Assembly: GCA_014621425.1 (NCBI GenBank)
Contig: JAANBB010000323.1
Location: 1 to 47,249 of the forward strand
Source of the DNA: Cylindrodendrum hubeiense
Lineage: Eukaryota; Ascomycota; Sordariomycetes; Hypocreales; Nectriaceae
Reading direction: 5' to 3'
Length of the DNA: 47,249 bases
Shown: positions 9,690 to 20,725 of the stretch, one piece after another
How positions within the stretch are numbered: position 1 is the stretch's first letter
How the letters are laid out: each line of letters opens with the position of its first letter
Made by a program: the position numbers and the translations under genes
Notes under the pieces: generated by a model
Told to the model about the DNA's origin: nothing
Database searches by the model: none
The model's input: only the letters and a program-made list of their open reading frames with translations

Positions 9690-10866
9690 GATCAATTATT
9701 TACGTAAAGCTATCACCATGCAGAATGATGTTAACCCTCCACATATAAGTCAATGTTATTATTATTATAGTTCCATAATTACTTTTGTAAAGATATATAT
9801 ATGTCCACAGAATCCCCTATGGCGCAACACGATACTAGGCTAGTGTCTATAGCTAAAGGAATATAGGTTCAGGACAGCTATGATGGCCAGGGCTACTGGC
9901 TAATAATAGCTTGAGGCCAGAGCTTCGGACCCGTGGGGCCCGTAGCTCAGACCCACAGCCCAACGTCACGTATAAGTCTAATATGTCTCTACACAAGCTG
10001 TGATTATAGTCCTTCTTCCTCTGCTATCTAGTAATTAAATAACTTTATTTAATCTATTATTTTATACCTAATATTCATTGGTGCATGCTTAGATACTCAT
10101 ATAGTAGTAAACTAAATATCACCCATGATCAAATTACTTAACCAGTACAATAGTCTACATTGAAATCAATAGATTAATCTCAGAGTATGTGACTACTTTG
10201 TTCCTCATCACCCCCAACGCCATCTCCAACCCCAAGTTAAATCAACTGTCCGATTTATTTCAATTAGCTTTAGGGCAGGGATTCATAATTGAACCCAATC
10301 ACTCGTTTGGAATACAGATGACCTTCCTGCGCTCAGCTGTGGATGCGGTTGTCATCTTGATCGACTTTTCCTTTTTGGACTCCTTGGCAGCGCTCTCTTT
10401 CCGCCGCCTGTTGAAAATTATTGTTGCGATAAGAGAATATCAGTGCGTCATTGTGTAGCTTATAAGACATGACGTGAATTCGTTTTTATGTTATAAATTC
10501 AGATTTGCTTGTAAAACTCCTGGGTATATGCCTAGTTTAACTCCAATCCTCCAGATCGCCATCCCTGGCTATTCTTTATCCCGAGGTCCTTCTGCGTCCT
10601 AGCAGCGTGACTAAGTCTTGTAAATACTGGAGCACTGGACTCTCTCGCAGTGCGTAGCCGTCTTTCAACTATGATTAATGTCGGCCGTTCCATTTGGCCT
10701 CCAATGCCACTATCATTGTTTCCACCAAAAGTCTTGAAGCCGCATTCTACCGTCCATTACTATTCATTTATCCCACCCTAATCCAGCGACAGTAAATCAT
10801 CTATAGCTTTAACTCGAAAGGAGCCAAAATTGAAGCTGGAATTTGGGGTTTGTAAGTCAATAGTGA
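9690..10866. other. 1.2-kb AT-rich intergenic region
   Basis: This sequence between the convergent membrane-protein and kinase genes is AT-rich, especially 9700-10190. An 89-codon frame at 10189-10458 has a simple hydrophobic composition and no recognised domain, so I do not call it a gene. Confidence 0.4.
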
Positions 10867-13631
10867 CTAGGGGGCTGTCTTCTTGGATATAGTAGGTCTG
10901 GGCCTGAGGCGCAAGTTCCTCCGGTTAGATGTGGAAGACCTCAAGGAGCTTCTCCCGACTGGGATCTCATCTGATCTGTCGATAGTTTGATCGATAGCTC
11001 CCACAATTATGTCGAAGATATTACTGTCGACAGGTTTAGTGTCGATGAAATCGCTGAGAAGGTTAATGGAACGCTTATATTTTGCTGACAGGACACACAA
11101 CTTACAAGTCGAACTCTTTGCCAAAGTCATCAAGATATGATAGAAAGCGTTTGCCATCATTGTCGTTCCCGAACCGAATAAATTGGAGCATCACTTGAGT
11201 GCGATCCAACTTCTGATGTTTTATCTCGTCCATGAGCTTCTTGATTGGATTTTCGACTCCGCCAGCTGCATTCTCGTCATAACCCCATCGACCATCAGTG
11301 AAAACAAAAATACTGAGCCGTTTTAACGTGGGACTTCGGATGAACTTGGGAACCTTGGAGGAAAGCCGAGGAATGACATGCTTGTCAATGAACACTCCAA
11401 ATTTGTCCTCAAAGCCTATTTGATTCCACTGCTGGTGGCTGAACTTAGTTACAAGATTGCTGGTATGCGATGATCTGTGCATCTTTTGAGGATTAGATGA
11501 GAAGCACAGTTCAATTCCATCATCATCGATGAGTTTCGCTACGTAGGCGAAATCTTTAAACGCGTTGCGACTTTCCTCGGCGTGTTGGCCCATGGTTCCA
11601 GATGTATCAATGAAGAACATGTGGTCTCGGTGTTTAAAGTTGGTGGATAGTATCGAAATAACTCGTTCAACTTCGCTGTTAACTGGCAACTTGTTCTTCT
11701 TGGCGTGGCGATACGCACGCACTTGCTCTAAAGTCAACTCAGGAAATGATGAGCCGGCAGTCGTATTATTGGACTTCTCTGTAGGGCTGACTATGGGACT
11801 GTTCTCCGGGGATTTCCCAAGTGTCTTCGCAGACAGCGGAGAGGATATAGGTGACATAAGTGATGAAAGGGATTGAAGGGAGGTCCGGGAAGTTGTAGAA
11901 GGGGGATTTGATGGAGATATTTCAAGACGTAATCGGTTATCCGTCGCGGTGGTATTTTCAGATGGAGGACTTGGCATTTGGGGCGGAGTGTTCTGTCGTT
12001 CTTGCGTTGGCGATGTTTCTTCAACTGCAGCTTGCTTGATGGTTGTGAGCTTCTCACGAAGTTCGCTGGCTACCCATCGCCCGTCTCCTTGTCGAAGGAG
12101 CATGTGGTCCTGGGCTAATTTTAGGACCCCTGGGGTGATGAAATCGAAGTCAGAAACAGAATCGTTGATAGCATCGTGCATCTCTGCTACAGCGTTCAAC
12201 GCATAAACGCCGTCGTGGAAGCACCCGTCGTGGCCGCTGCGGTTGAAGGACGGAATCTCCTTGGTTTCGTTGGCTCTTTTCTTTCTGTACTCGTCACGGC
12301 CTGATTGACCACCGACCACCCAAGCAGCAGCGTCACTCATGACACAGCCCATGGAGAAGATGTCGGCCTCGGTGGTGATGCGGTGCGGACCACGCTGTGT
12401 ATAGGTAGCATGATGACTACATTCGGGGGCGCCTGATGATGCGATCAGTATATCCGGCCGAGTTTGAAGGTTGGTGGGTACCGTACCGTATGTCTGTCCG
12501 CCATGGGAGTCGACGCCCCATGCGTTGTCATCGTCATTTTCCACGACCTTGGTATGGCAAAACCCAAAGTCGGCGATCTTGAGCGAGATATCGAAGACTT
12601 CGCCTGAAGGCCCTTTGGAAACGAGAATATTCTCGGGCTTGATGTCTTGGTGGATTCTGTAGCGCATTGTTAGATACTTCTGGCCGCAGATTCCAACATT
12701 AGTCCACTCACCCTTGGTATCGTGGAGTTCTTTGGTCCTTTGCGTGCAGGTGAAGATGATGCAATCCTTCAAAAGAGCCAATGAAGGCACCCCAAAATTG
12801 GTTCACCTCCTTGGACGTTTGTGGGGGTTGGATATTGTTAAAGAACTCCTCCAGGTTTCCGCCATTGACCCACTCCAATAATAGATTGTAGGTAAGCGTG
12901 CCGTCTAGTTGTTCCTGCATAAAGGAGCCGTAGCAGGCAACAATGTGAGGGGGGCGGTGGCTCTGTAGACTATTGAAGACTTTTCTCTCTCTATCGAATT
13001 GATTGTATGATGACTTGCCGTAGGTCTTCAGAACGAAGGTCGTCTGGCAGTGTCAGCTGAAGGACTGATGTTGATCTCATTAATTGCGTACCTCGTTGAA
13101 CCTTGTACACTCCTTCCTCGTTCGTATCTTGCACACCGATACTGATACTCCCGTCTTAATTTCCTCCTTTTCATCGATGGGTAGGATTTGTCGAGCACTG
13201 AGTGTCTGGTTATAGAGCCCGTTTGGTTCAATGGTGAGGGGGAAAAACATCCACTGAGATTCGTTGACTTGGTTAAATAATTTGTGATAAGGCCGCGTAT
13301 CTGGCCACGAGGAAGGAGCCTTGTCGATAGGAAATTTATTGTCCTCGAGTTTGGCCTCGACAAAATCTTCGAGAAAACTCACGTTTCCAGTATAGATGAG
13401 AAGGGAAAAGACGCGCAAAAAGCGCTTAGTGATGGTTGCAGGGTCTTGGACGGGCGGGTTGGGGTAGGCACCCATGATTGTCGAGAGCCTTGAAGGGGTC
13501 CAAAACCTCTCGAGCTCAGACAGGGGGATGTAATTTGGCCTTTCCCCTTCTATCCCGTCTCGACCGGTGTATTTTTCCTTGAGTCTTCCAACCTCCCCTC
13601 CGATTTGCCGCACCTCTTTGCGCGTATCCAT
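10867..13631 (-). CDS. protein kinase fused to a von Willebrand factor A domain
   Basis: There are four exons: 13631-13092, 13043-12712, 12656-11106 and 11053-10867, giving 869 aa. The introns are 48-55 nt with donors GTACGC, GTGAGT and GTAAGT. A unique N-terminal region (about 1-150) precedes the kinase. The kinase lysine lies in TTFVLKTY (about residue 186), followed by a hinge YNLLLEWVNGGNLEEF, catalytic loop IHQDIKPENIL, metal site IADFGF and SGAPE, so it should be active. The Gly-rich loop is not canonical. A Ser/Pro-rich linker follows. A vWA domain (about 640-820) then has MIDAS-like FFIDTSGTMG and FVFTDGRWG, and ends in a conserved block near FIDTKPVDSNIFDIIVGAID. Cytosolic signalling is inferred. 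Coding-like sequence continues upstream of 13631 to an acceptor-like CTAG near 13737, so the true start may lie further 5'. Confidence 0.85.
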
Positions 13632-14665
13632 GACGGGGTCGTAAAAGCCTCCGCCCCAAGGTGGGAGGAAGGCCGCTGCGGTGTCTCGGCGGAGTTCGAC
13701 GGAACGAGTTTCGAAGCCACGGTCGCACAGAGGTTGCTAGTTGAAGGAAGATGGGCCACTGAGGACTGTTTTGCATTCAATCCCGTGTAACAGCGAGCCA
13801 GTTTGGGTGGTTCCGCAGAGTGTTGCGCGCGCGGGATTGTCCAAAGACGATGGAGTGGAAGCCGATGACAAAAGATCGCGACAAGAAATTGGGGGAGGAG
13901 AACGCCGGCAATGGCAACAAAATGGCGTTATATACAGAGATTATTAAGCTCGGGCGTACGGAAATGCCACTGGAGGGTCAACTGTCTCTCAGGCTTCCGT
14001 CCCTCATTCGGTGGAGTTGGGATTGGCGGATGAAGAAGTTAAGAGAAGCCATTGATGGCTGAAGCACAAATACCAGCAACCCCGCCATTTGTCACGCGCA
14101 GCAATGGCACGCAGCAATAGCCTCGAGGAAAAACTGCAAGCCCGAGGCTGCCTTGGGCCACTGATGACTTGACGCCTTATAAGGCGGACCAGTACTCGGC
14201 TGCGGACAACAGGCGGCGGTGCCGACGCCACCCACGCCATTCGCACCTTCTGCAGCCCTTAGCTAATGTGCGTAATGACACAGCCACATGCAGGACTTTC
14301 CATTTTCAACCCTTAACCGATATCGGTGCGGTTGAGAGCTGTCGAGAGTTGTTGTCCCTTGACACGCATACCCGCCATTGGCTGATTTGGCGTGGCTAGC
14401 CACTCGGTTCTCTCCTAATGAACTAGGCAACAGTAATTTATCAGCTATCATATGTTAATACCAAAGAAATCCAATGAAACCCGCCCTCGCCCCGGCCTAA
14501 AAGTACGAGGCTTGGCGCCAGCGCACTAAGAACGCCGACAGGAAGCCTTCCATTGCCTACGAAGCAACGGGCCATCCGAGAACAAATACCTCCACTACTC
14601 CCCACGACACACTTAATTACACTTACGCATCGCTGCATATCCTCTCCGCAACTAGCTGTTAATAC
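13632..14665. other. kinase 5' region and CorA-like gene 3' region
   Basis: The first about 100 bp are open in the kinase frame and read like protein (ELRRDTAAAFLPPWGGGFYD). They probably belong to that gene. A TATATAA-like box lies on the reverse strand near 13929-13936. The remaining sequence to 14665 shows no gene. Confidence 0.4.
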
Positions 14666-16758
14666 CTAGACCATTTGGGTTGCTTTCTCGCTCAATATCC
14701 CATTGCTCCTCGAGCTGCTTCTTTTGAGCCTCGCAAGGCAATACACTATCAGCCAAGCAAACAGTGTCAGCGTCATCAGTGGGAAGCAAATGGCGATGAA
14801 TAATTTCAGCCCGGCCAGTCGGACCTTCCAATCGCCCATGTCAGATCCAAAGCCGGCGCTACCATCAGCACCAAAGGTGAGGATGCCGCTGCTGAAAATG
14901 GTCTGGATCAATGTCAGCTCAGGACCCCATGGATGCATAGCACCATTTTTACACTTACAGCGACAAATGTCCCTGGGAGGAAGATGAGGGTGAAGACAGT
15001 GATGACGTGCATTGACATTGTTTTCTCATGCATCTGCTCCGTCCAGATTTGCATGACATCGGCCGAGTCTTCGGATGACTTGGCGAAGTACTCTGCTGTT
15101 CGCATGCTTTGGTGTTGGAGGATACTGTTAAACTAACTCGTGTTAATCGCGAACTGTGGCATAACGCTTGATGGCAACATACCATTACCCCCGTTTTCCC
15201 CACACCTCGCAGAATTGTCTTGAGATTCCCCTGATAGTTGTCTAGGTCGCCCTCCAACCTCTCTATCTTCTGTATGAAGTTAGAGGTGTGCTGTTTACAC
15301 GATTCTAGTGTATTCTTCTCAGCGACATGAAGCTCAAGTGCAGCTGAATTAACGAGATTTTGGTAGTGCCTTTTAATCTGTGACAACACTCTCTTATTTT
15401 GGTCAATCACTGATATGGCTTCGTCTAGGCTCTTGTCAAGACTATTTAAATCTTGGAGCATCTTAAAAGAAACTAAGTTTTCAAGCTTGAGATTCTTGAT
15501 TTTGGGAGAGGGTGGGCTTTCATCACGCCAGTTCAGATGCCCTGTATTTCGCCGCACCATGCCATTCAGGTTAGTTTTTGTGCTGAGGCCCGTAAGCGTT
15601 GTCGAAAGCCTCCGGAGAAGTGTTTGTGGAGCAGGAGTAGCTTGAGAATTGTTGGTGTGTCGCCGAGGGCCTAGTTCAACTCCTTGTGAGTTCATTCTAT
15701 CCAACGCCCTGTTAGCTGGGATATCATCCGCCAACTCCTTGACTGGTGCATGCTCGGTAATACTGGAAAAGGGCCTATATGTGGCTTCTAAAGACTCCGT
15801 ATAGGTCCCCCAGTTCTCGGCACACCATTGTAAGATTATAAGGTGGTCCTCAAGAGTTTGGCCAAATGAATCTTGAACGTCATTCGGAGAGCCACGGCGT
15901 TTATGTGCGGACTCCTTTGTCGCAGACTGAACGCGCTTCCGCATCTTCGCATTGCCTTTCATGACAACCCACAACGCACGTCCCTGGACAAGGTCGAAAG
16001 AATGATACGCTGCTGTTTGACGGAGCCGCCATGTATCTTTGGCATCATTGTCCTCTTCTATTCCAAGAATATTAAAGCAGTGCTGCAACCTGATTCCAGA
16101 TCGTCCTATGCTCTGCAACCCAGGCTGCTTATGGTAGGGGCTCAAATAGTTTTCGCATCGAAATGAAGTGAATGAATGTGGATTTTCTCGTCTTTTGAAA
16201 GTAAAGACAACCTCCAAGAAGGATGCCATTATCTGGTGATGTGTGAGAAGGAAAGACATCTGCTCCCGAGAGCACTTCAGTGGATCTCGAGAGCTTGCCG
16301 ACTGCAGGAATCTGCGTGATCTAGTTAGCTGGTTTCAACTGTTTAATTCCTCACTATTAATTAAGGAGGATGAGCAATGTCTTGCAGGACCATACATACA
16401 TAAATCTACGACATGGGTCTGTTGTGGTGCTATTCAGCGCCGTTTGGAGCCCTTCCATATCACCGACCTTTCTCTCGATATAGCTTTCTAAATACGACCA
16501 TAGTTTGTCAGTCTGGCTCAAGTTCAATGTATTCTATTATTCGATGGGCCACAAACTATCTTGAGACTCGACAAGATCCCAAATGAACACCAGACTCTTC
16601 TTGTCGCTGAAGAGCTTAGTTTCGTCCTTATCGAGCCTAGAACGGTATGTTCTGAGGGTGTATGAAAAATCACTTGCTCGGACAAGATTTAAAGGATACT
16701 CCCCGGCCTGTGCCTGCGAGTTTGAGAGCTCGGCGGCGTCATCTTGGTCGTCCGCCAT
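14666..16758 (-). CDS. CorA-like Mg2+ transporter family protein
   Basis: I read five exons: 16758 to about 16555, 16512-16400, 16311-15183, 15132-14959 and 14902-14666. Exons 2-5 join cleanly in frame. The exon 1/2 junction is unresolved because the best donor (GTTTGT at 16556) gives the wrong phase. The product, about 640 aa, belongs to the large fungal family with a CorA-like N-terminal domain (motifs REQMSFLLTHHQIMASFLEV, FDLVQGRALWVVMKGNAKM and LEDHLIILQWCAENWGTY). A Ser-rich variable middle and a coiled coil follow. Two membrane segments end the protein, the first in VITVFTLIFLPGTFVATIFS and the second in AICFPLMTLTLFAWLIVYCL. The canonical Gly-Met-Asn of true CorA is absent, as is usual in this family, so magnesium transport is unproven. 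Confidence 0.85.
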
Positions 16759-17688
16759 GTTGGAGTCTGGAGTCTGGAGTCTGGTGGCGTTGAGACTAGT
16801 GATTGCTAGGAATCTTAGAATAGCCGTCAAAAGCGGATTCGGGTCCAGATAAATAACTCTACTTTGTTATGATTCAAGGAGATAGTCTCGAAAGCAGGGC
16901 GACATGAAGGGGGGAATCGTTTCGGGGGGTATGAGGCTCTGCGACTCTGAGGCCTATGCGCAGATTGCCTTTTCGCTGCGGTGTTCGGCTGTTCAATATT
17001 GATTCGAGGCAAATTACCTCTCAGCCAATCCGGGCGCATACAGGAGGCTGACAGGAGGCTTCAATGAGCCTTGTAAAAAGCCTTAACCCGATTTAGATTA
17101 CTGGCTGCAAGGCCTTCGCTTTGAGGCTGTGTGCTGCGCATGACTGAAAGCCTGGAACACGGCTGAGGGTGGCGACGCTGTGGCAATGCCAGCAGGAGAC
17201 ACATCAATAAAATCAAAGTATATTCAGTACGAAACAATCTGTTTAAAAAGTGGCCGAGTAAAACTTGTCATGCATACAAAGAGCCCCAAAGGTGCCTTGG
17301 CCACGACACCAAACTAATTACGCCAAGGCAGGGTGTGACATCCTTGTGCCGCACGAGGCATCCTCCCACCTTCAAGCCACCCAACCTGCAGAGACAAGTA
17401 AATGGCCGAGAATCCTTCGTATTGCATCCAAGTTCCTTCACTCATAAAAGCGAATGTGAAGTTGAGAAAACATGGAGCCAATCACTTAGTTATGCACCAT
17501 TCATTCGATGGTATCTGGTTCATAGCGCACATGCTCGGTGATGTAGTCTCGCTGGGCCTATCGCACAAGGCCAACGTCAGTTTAAAGTGCGGAGGATGAA
17601 ACAAACAGGATGAGACAAGCAAAGTCGCACCGATGTTAGTAGTTCCGGGATTGTGAGCTGGTAGGATGTACCAGATTTCTGCGCCTGG
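16759..17688. other. intergenic region, nothing convincing
   Basis: These 0.9 kb lie upstream of the CorA-like gene. A triplicated GGAGTCT (near 16762-16785, just before the start codon) is the only pattern. Short frames lack domains. Confidence 0.4.
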
Positions 17689-17979
17689 TTAGTCACGAGC
17701 ACCAGCCCTGCTGGTGCTACGAATGTCTATGTTTAAGGTTGACAGCGTGCCTACCGTGACCGAAATATCATTAACGTGATCCGGGAATTCCTTCTTGAGG
17801 TAATCGACGAGCGCTTCCTCCCTCAAATGGTACTCGGGGAATGTGTCTACTTTCATGGCCATGGCTCGGACTGCGCCTGGGATGTTGTGGGGGCGACCGG
17901 GGAAATGTGCACCACAAAATGCGTGTCCAAAAGGTCGCTGACCTCTAGGAAACTTGAAGGCCGGAGATTTGATTATCAA
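17689..17979 (-). other. possible gene remnant, unrecognised
   Basis: A reverse-strand frame has a protein-like central part (AMAMKVDTFPEYHLREEALV, then DYLKKEFPDHVNDISV). It stops at a plausible donor (ACG|GTAGGC) near 17757. A downstream stretch around 17665 reads AEIWYILPAHNPGTTNIGAT in a neighbouring frame. The amphipathic, charged composition looks like real protein, but I cannot place the family, find a clear start or complete an exon model. It may be a decayed gene or a chance frame. Confidence 0.25.
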
Positions 17980-18549
17980 GGGTCACAAATTGCAATCTTC
18001 CTCTATTGGTGAGTTTATTTGACTGGTGCTCTTGGCTTAGTAGGGTCAAGCGGTGCGGTTGATGACGGAATGTTGGCTCGCAGGTCCACTCAAATATTGA
18101 TAGCGGGATGAAAGGAGGGAATCTAAGCCAGCCCGAGCTTAGGGACCGAACAGCGAGGGACGGGGAAAGAGGGGTAGTTTTGAGCCTCATTGATGAAACC
18201 CGAAAGCACTCCAGGTACTATCACGCGCCATTCGTACATGTTGTGCTACCCATGTTGATGATCTGATTGGAAGTGTGGCCAACATGCAGGCTGGTTCTTG
18301 AAGATTACTGGGCATACAATATCTTGGCGGGGCGAGGCTCGGCAATCACACAGAGCACATGAGCTGACCGCCAGAAACTGGTCAACCAATTCTCACAGAA
18401 ACATTATCAAGATGTTGGGGGAGGACAATGGGGGCTTTTGCATTTCTATCTTGCCTTTCAACCTTGAGGATAACAAGCTGTTAGATATTTTGCAGTACGA
18501 AGCCTAGAGCATCGAAATACACATGCGAGCGTCAGCTGTTGGCTGTGAG
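17980..18549. other. intergenic region between two relics
   Basis: I see no coding frame, RNA gene or repeat here. It may contain further decayed sequence of the SET relic on its right. Confidence 0.3.
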
Positions 18550-18900
18550 TCCGTGGTGGAATTGCTGATCATGTTCTGATCAAAAGACATTCAATAGTAA
18601 CACAGCAAATCGTCAATCTCCTCAGGAGGCTGCAGCTGTGGCACACAGCAGAAAAGTACTGACCTCATTGTCTCTGTAGACCTCAGTCTATTGGCACTCG
18701 CACTTGTTCTCGGTGATGATCTCGCCGGCGTACCCCATGATGATCTAGCTTGGCTTGAAGGTGCGGTGGCGGCGGACTCCGTATCCACGGTCCGGGGTCT
18801 TGATGACCTCAACACCGACGCGTCACTTGCCACCCTCGGCCCGACGGGCATCCAGGGTTACAAATGCGCCGTTGGCGTAATACGCCTCCCAGCCCACCTG
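18550..18900 (-). pseudogene. decayed AWS-SET histone methyltransferase fragment (ASH1-like)
   Basis: Read leftward, the sequence gives NGAFVTLDARRAEGGK, stop, RVGVEVIKTPDRGYGVR, RHRTFKPS, stop, IIMGYAGEIITENKCE, then EVYRDNE. After about 65 bp comes CYY, stop, MSFDQNM. This is the order of the SET domain in ASH1/SET2-type H3 lysine methyltransferases: post-AWS strand, DRGYGVR, the EIIT helix and the CYYLM-FDQNMIIDA core. Stops at 18823-18825 and 18745-18747 and in CYY-stop-M break it. The catalytic NHSC half and the post-SET cysteines are missing. The interruption before CYY begins GTCAGT and may be an old intron. It is a non-functional relic, unrelated to the SET gene at the window start. 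Confidence 0.75.
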
Positions 18901-19497
18901 ATAAATCTGTAAACGCCTTGACCACTGAACCAACCTTCGCCGACGTACTTCGCCATCAAACGGTCTGCCTCGCTCCCCAGCTCAAAAAAAGAACATGTTT
19001 ATGCTACTTCCTTCTTGTGATTCTTACAGTTCTCGTTGTCTCGCATAAACTTTTGAAATACGCGAAAGATGCTGAGACGTTGCTGCATAGATGAATTCAA
19101 CTTAATTTTGACTATGACGGGCCGCGTCCTACCCTTAGCCACAAACTTTCTGGCATACAATATCCCCAATTACCAACTGGTACATCCCCACAGATGAATG
19201 GCCGAGCTCACATGCGATTCATAGCTACGTGGCAAAAGCAAAGCCTGCAAAACTAACAACGCAACGAGGCTAAACAGGCTGTACCATCACTGCGCCCCCT
19301 CATACTCCAGGGTACCCTACAGGCTTGTCACTCTCTTAACCTGGCAACTCAAAGTCAAAAGACTAGAGTCTAATTTTTATGTTAGTCACGGAGAATTGGG
19401 GCTTCGATTAAGACGAATTTCAAGACTAAGGGAATAAATGAACGCTATAGAAGTCTAAAGAAATCCGACAAAATGACGCTCATGCCATGGCGATGCT
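18901..19497. other. intergenic region
   Basis: The first about 60 bp may be shifted-frame remains of the SET relic (KYVGEGWFSGQGVYRF on the reverse strand). The rest is the 3' flank of the Rieske gene, with no feature I can support. Confidence 0.35.
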
Positions 19498-20725
19498 CTA
19501 GAAAGCCATCTCTGCCTTTTTGATTCTGCAACAGTCCACATTTGAGCAGAGCCCGATATCCTTTTCGGTGCTGGTGGCGTCTTCGGGGAGAACTTGTCGA
19601 GCGGGCCAGATCTCGCGGTTGGCTTCCTGCTCTCGCTTGTAGTGGGCCTCGATGAGGTCGCGCACTGAATTCTGGAATAACAGAGGGCCATTCTGGCCAT
19701 TGACGAAGGCTCCATCGATGAGGTTATTTTGCGCACTGGCGAAGATGCTCTCTTCTTCTGTCAAGATTCTCTTGTAGATGTCGTTGGTTACTTTGAAATC
19801 ATCGTCACTGGCGTTCTTGTTCCTGTAGACTTCGTACTTCATGATTGACTTTCCGGAGCTGGATGGCACGAATCTCTGCAGGAAGAAAAGGTGGGGTCTG
19901 TGAAACGGTTAGCTTTATCTCGGGTTTGCTTCGACCAGAGCGATGCACTTACGTGACGTTCATTGAGGCGTTGGGGAAATAGTAGGTGCTGGAGTCCAAA
20001 AAGTCACGCTCAATCTGTTCGGGCGTGGAGCTGGGTTCCGCCATCATGGGAGTACTCTGCGACGTCTTGTATTGATAGCACTCATTGTGGTTGTCGGCCA
20101 GGATTTTCCAGTCGTACTCGCCCTCCATCTCCCAGGTGTGGTCGAAATCGTAATCGTCAAAGTCGTAGGCGGCGAATCTCTTCTGCTGGTTGAGACCATT
20201 GAAATCGTCGGACCAGGCAATCTCGGGCTTCACGCCACCATCCATGTTGACCCAGATAAATCCATTTCCGTCCACGTGGACATGGATGGGCAGGAGACTA
20301 TTCTGGGCCTTATCGAACCCCTCGAGGTCTTGGTACCCAGGGGCCTTGGCGAGCTTGCCGTTGAGGCCGTATGACCAGCCGTGGTATTTGCAAGAAAGGA
20401 CGCTGTTGTGGCCCTTCTCCTCGGTAACAATGGGGAAGGCGCGGTGTCTACAGACATTGTGGAATGCATTGATGCTTCCGGTGCGATCTTTGCACACGAC
20501 GAACTCAAAGCCAGCCACTTCATATCGTAGCCAATCCCCTGACTCGGGGAGTCTAAGTTTGTGCGTGGTGAGGAGCCATTTCTTGGAGAAGATTGCTCGT
20601 CGTTCAAGCTCGTACATCTCCGGGGAAGTATACCAGGTTGCTGGCAAAGCTCCGGCAGCGGTCGTCTCACCCTTTGCAGGGGAGGTAGCCTTAGCACCCA
20701 AGAAGTCCTTGACCAATGAAGTCAT
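19498..20725 (-). CDS. Rieske [2Fe-2S] oxygenase-like protein with Gln/Gln at the iron site
   Basis: The two exons are 20725-19953 and 19897-19498, giving 390 aa. The 55-nt intron has donor GTAAGT and acceptor CAG. The start is the ATG at 20725. The Rieske cluster ligands are complete (NVCRHRAFP, Cys92 and His94; SCKYHGWSYGLNG, Cys112 and His115). The fold resembles fungal choline-monooxygenase-type ring-hydroxylating oxygenases. In that family a Glu-Cys-Tyr-His-x4-His motif holds the mononuclear catalytic iron. Here it reads NHNECYQYKTSQ (about 212-223), so both histidines are glutamine with spacing kept. The likely third ligand region (LTEEESIFASAQ) has Glu where Asp is usual; this is a tentative alignment. 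The frame is intact, so the protein is probably made, but with altered or no oxygenase activity. Confidence 0.85.

Noticed and set aside
10189..10458. 89-codon forward frame
   Set aside because: It is simple hydrophobic sequence in an AT-rich gap with no start context, domain or splice partners.
11102..11105. Stop codon after EFDL as the end of the kinase-vWA protein
   Set aside because: The TAA is part of a GTAAGT donor. Splicing to 11053 adds the conserved vWA C-terminal block.
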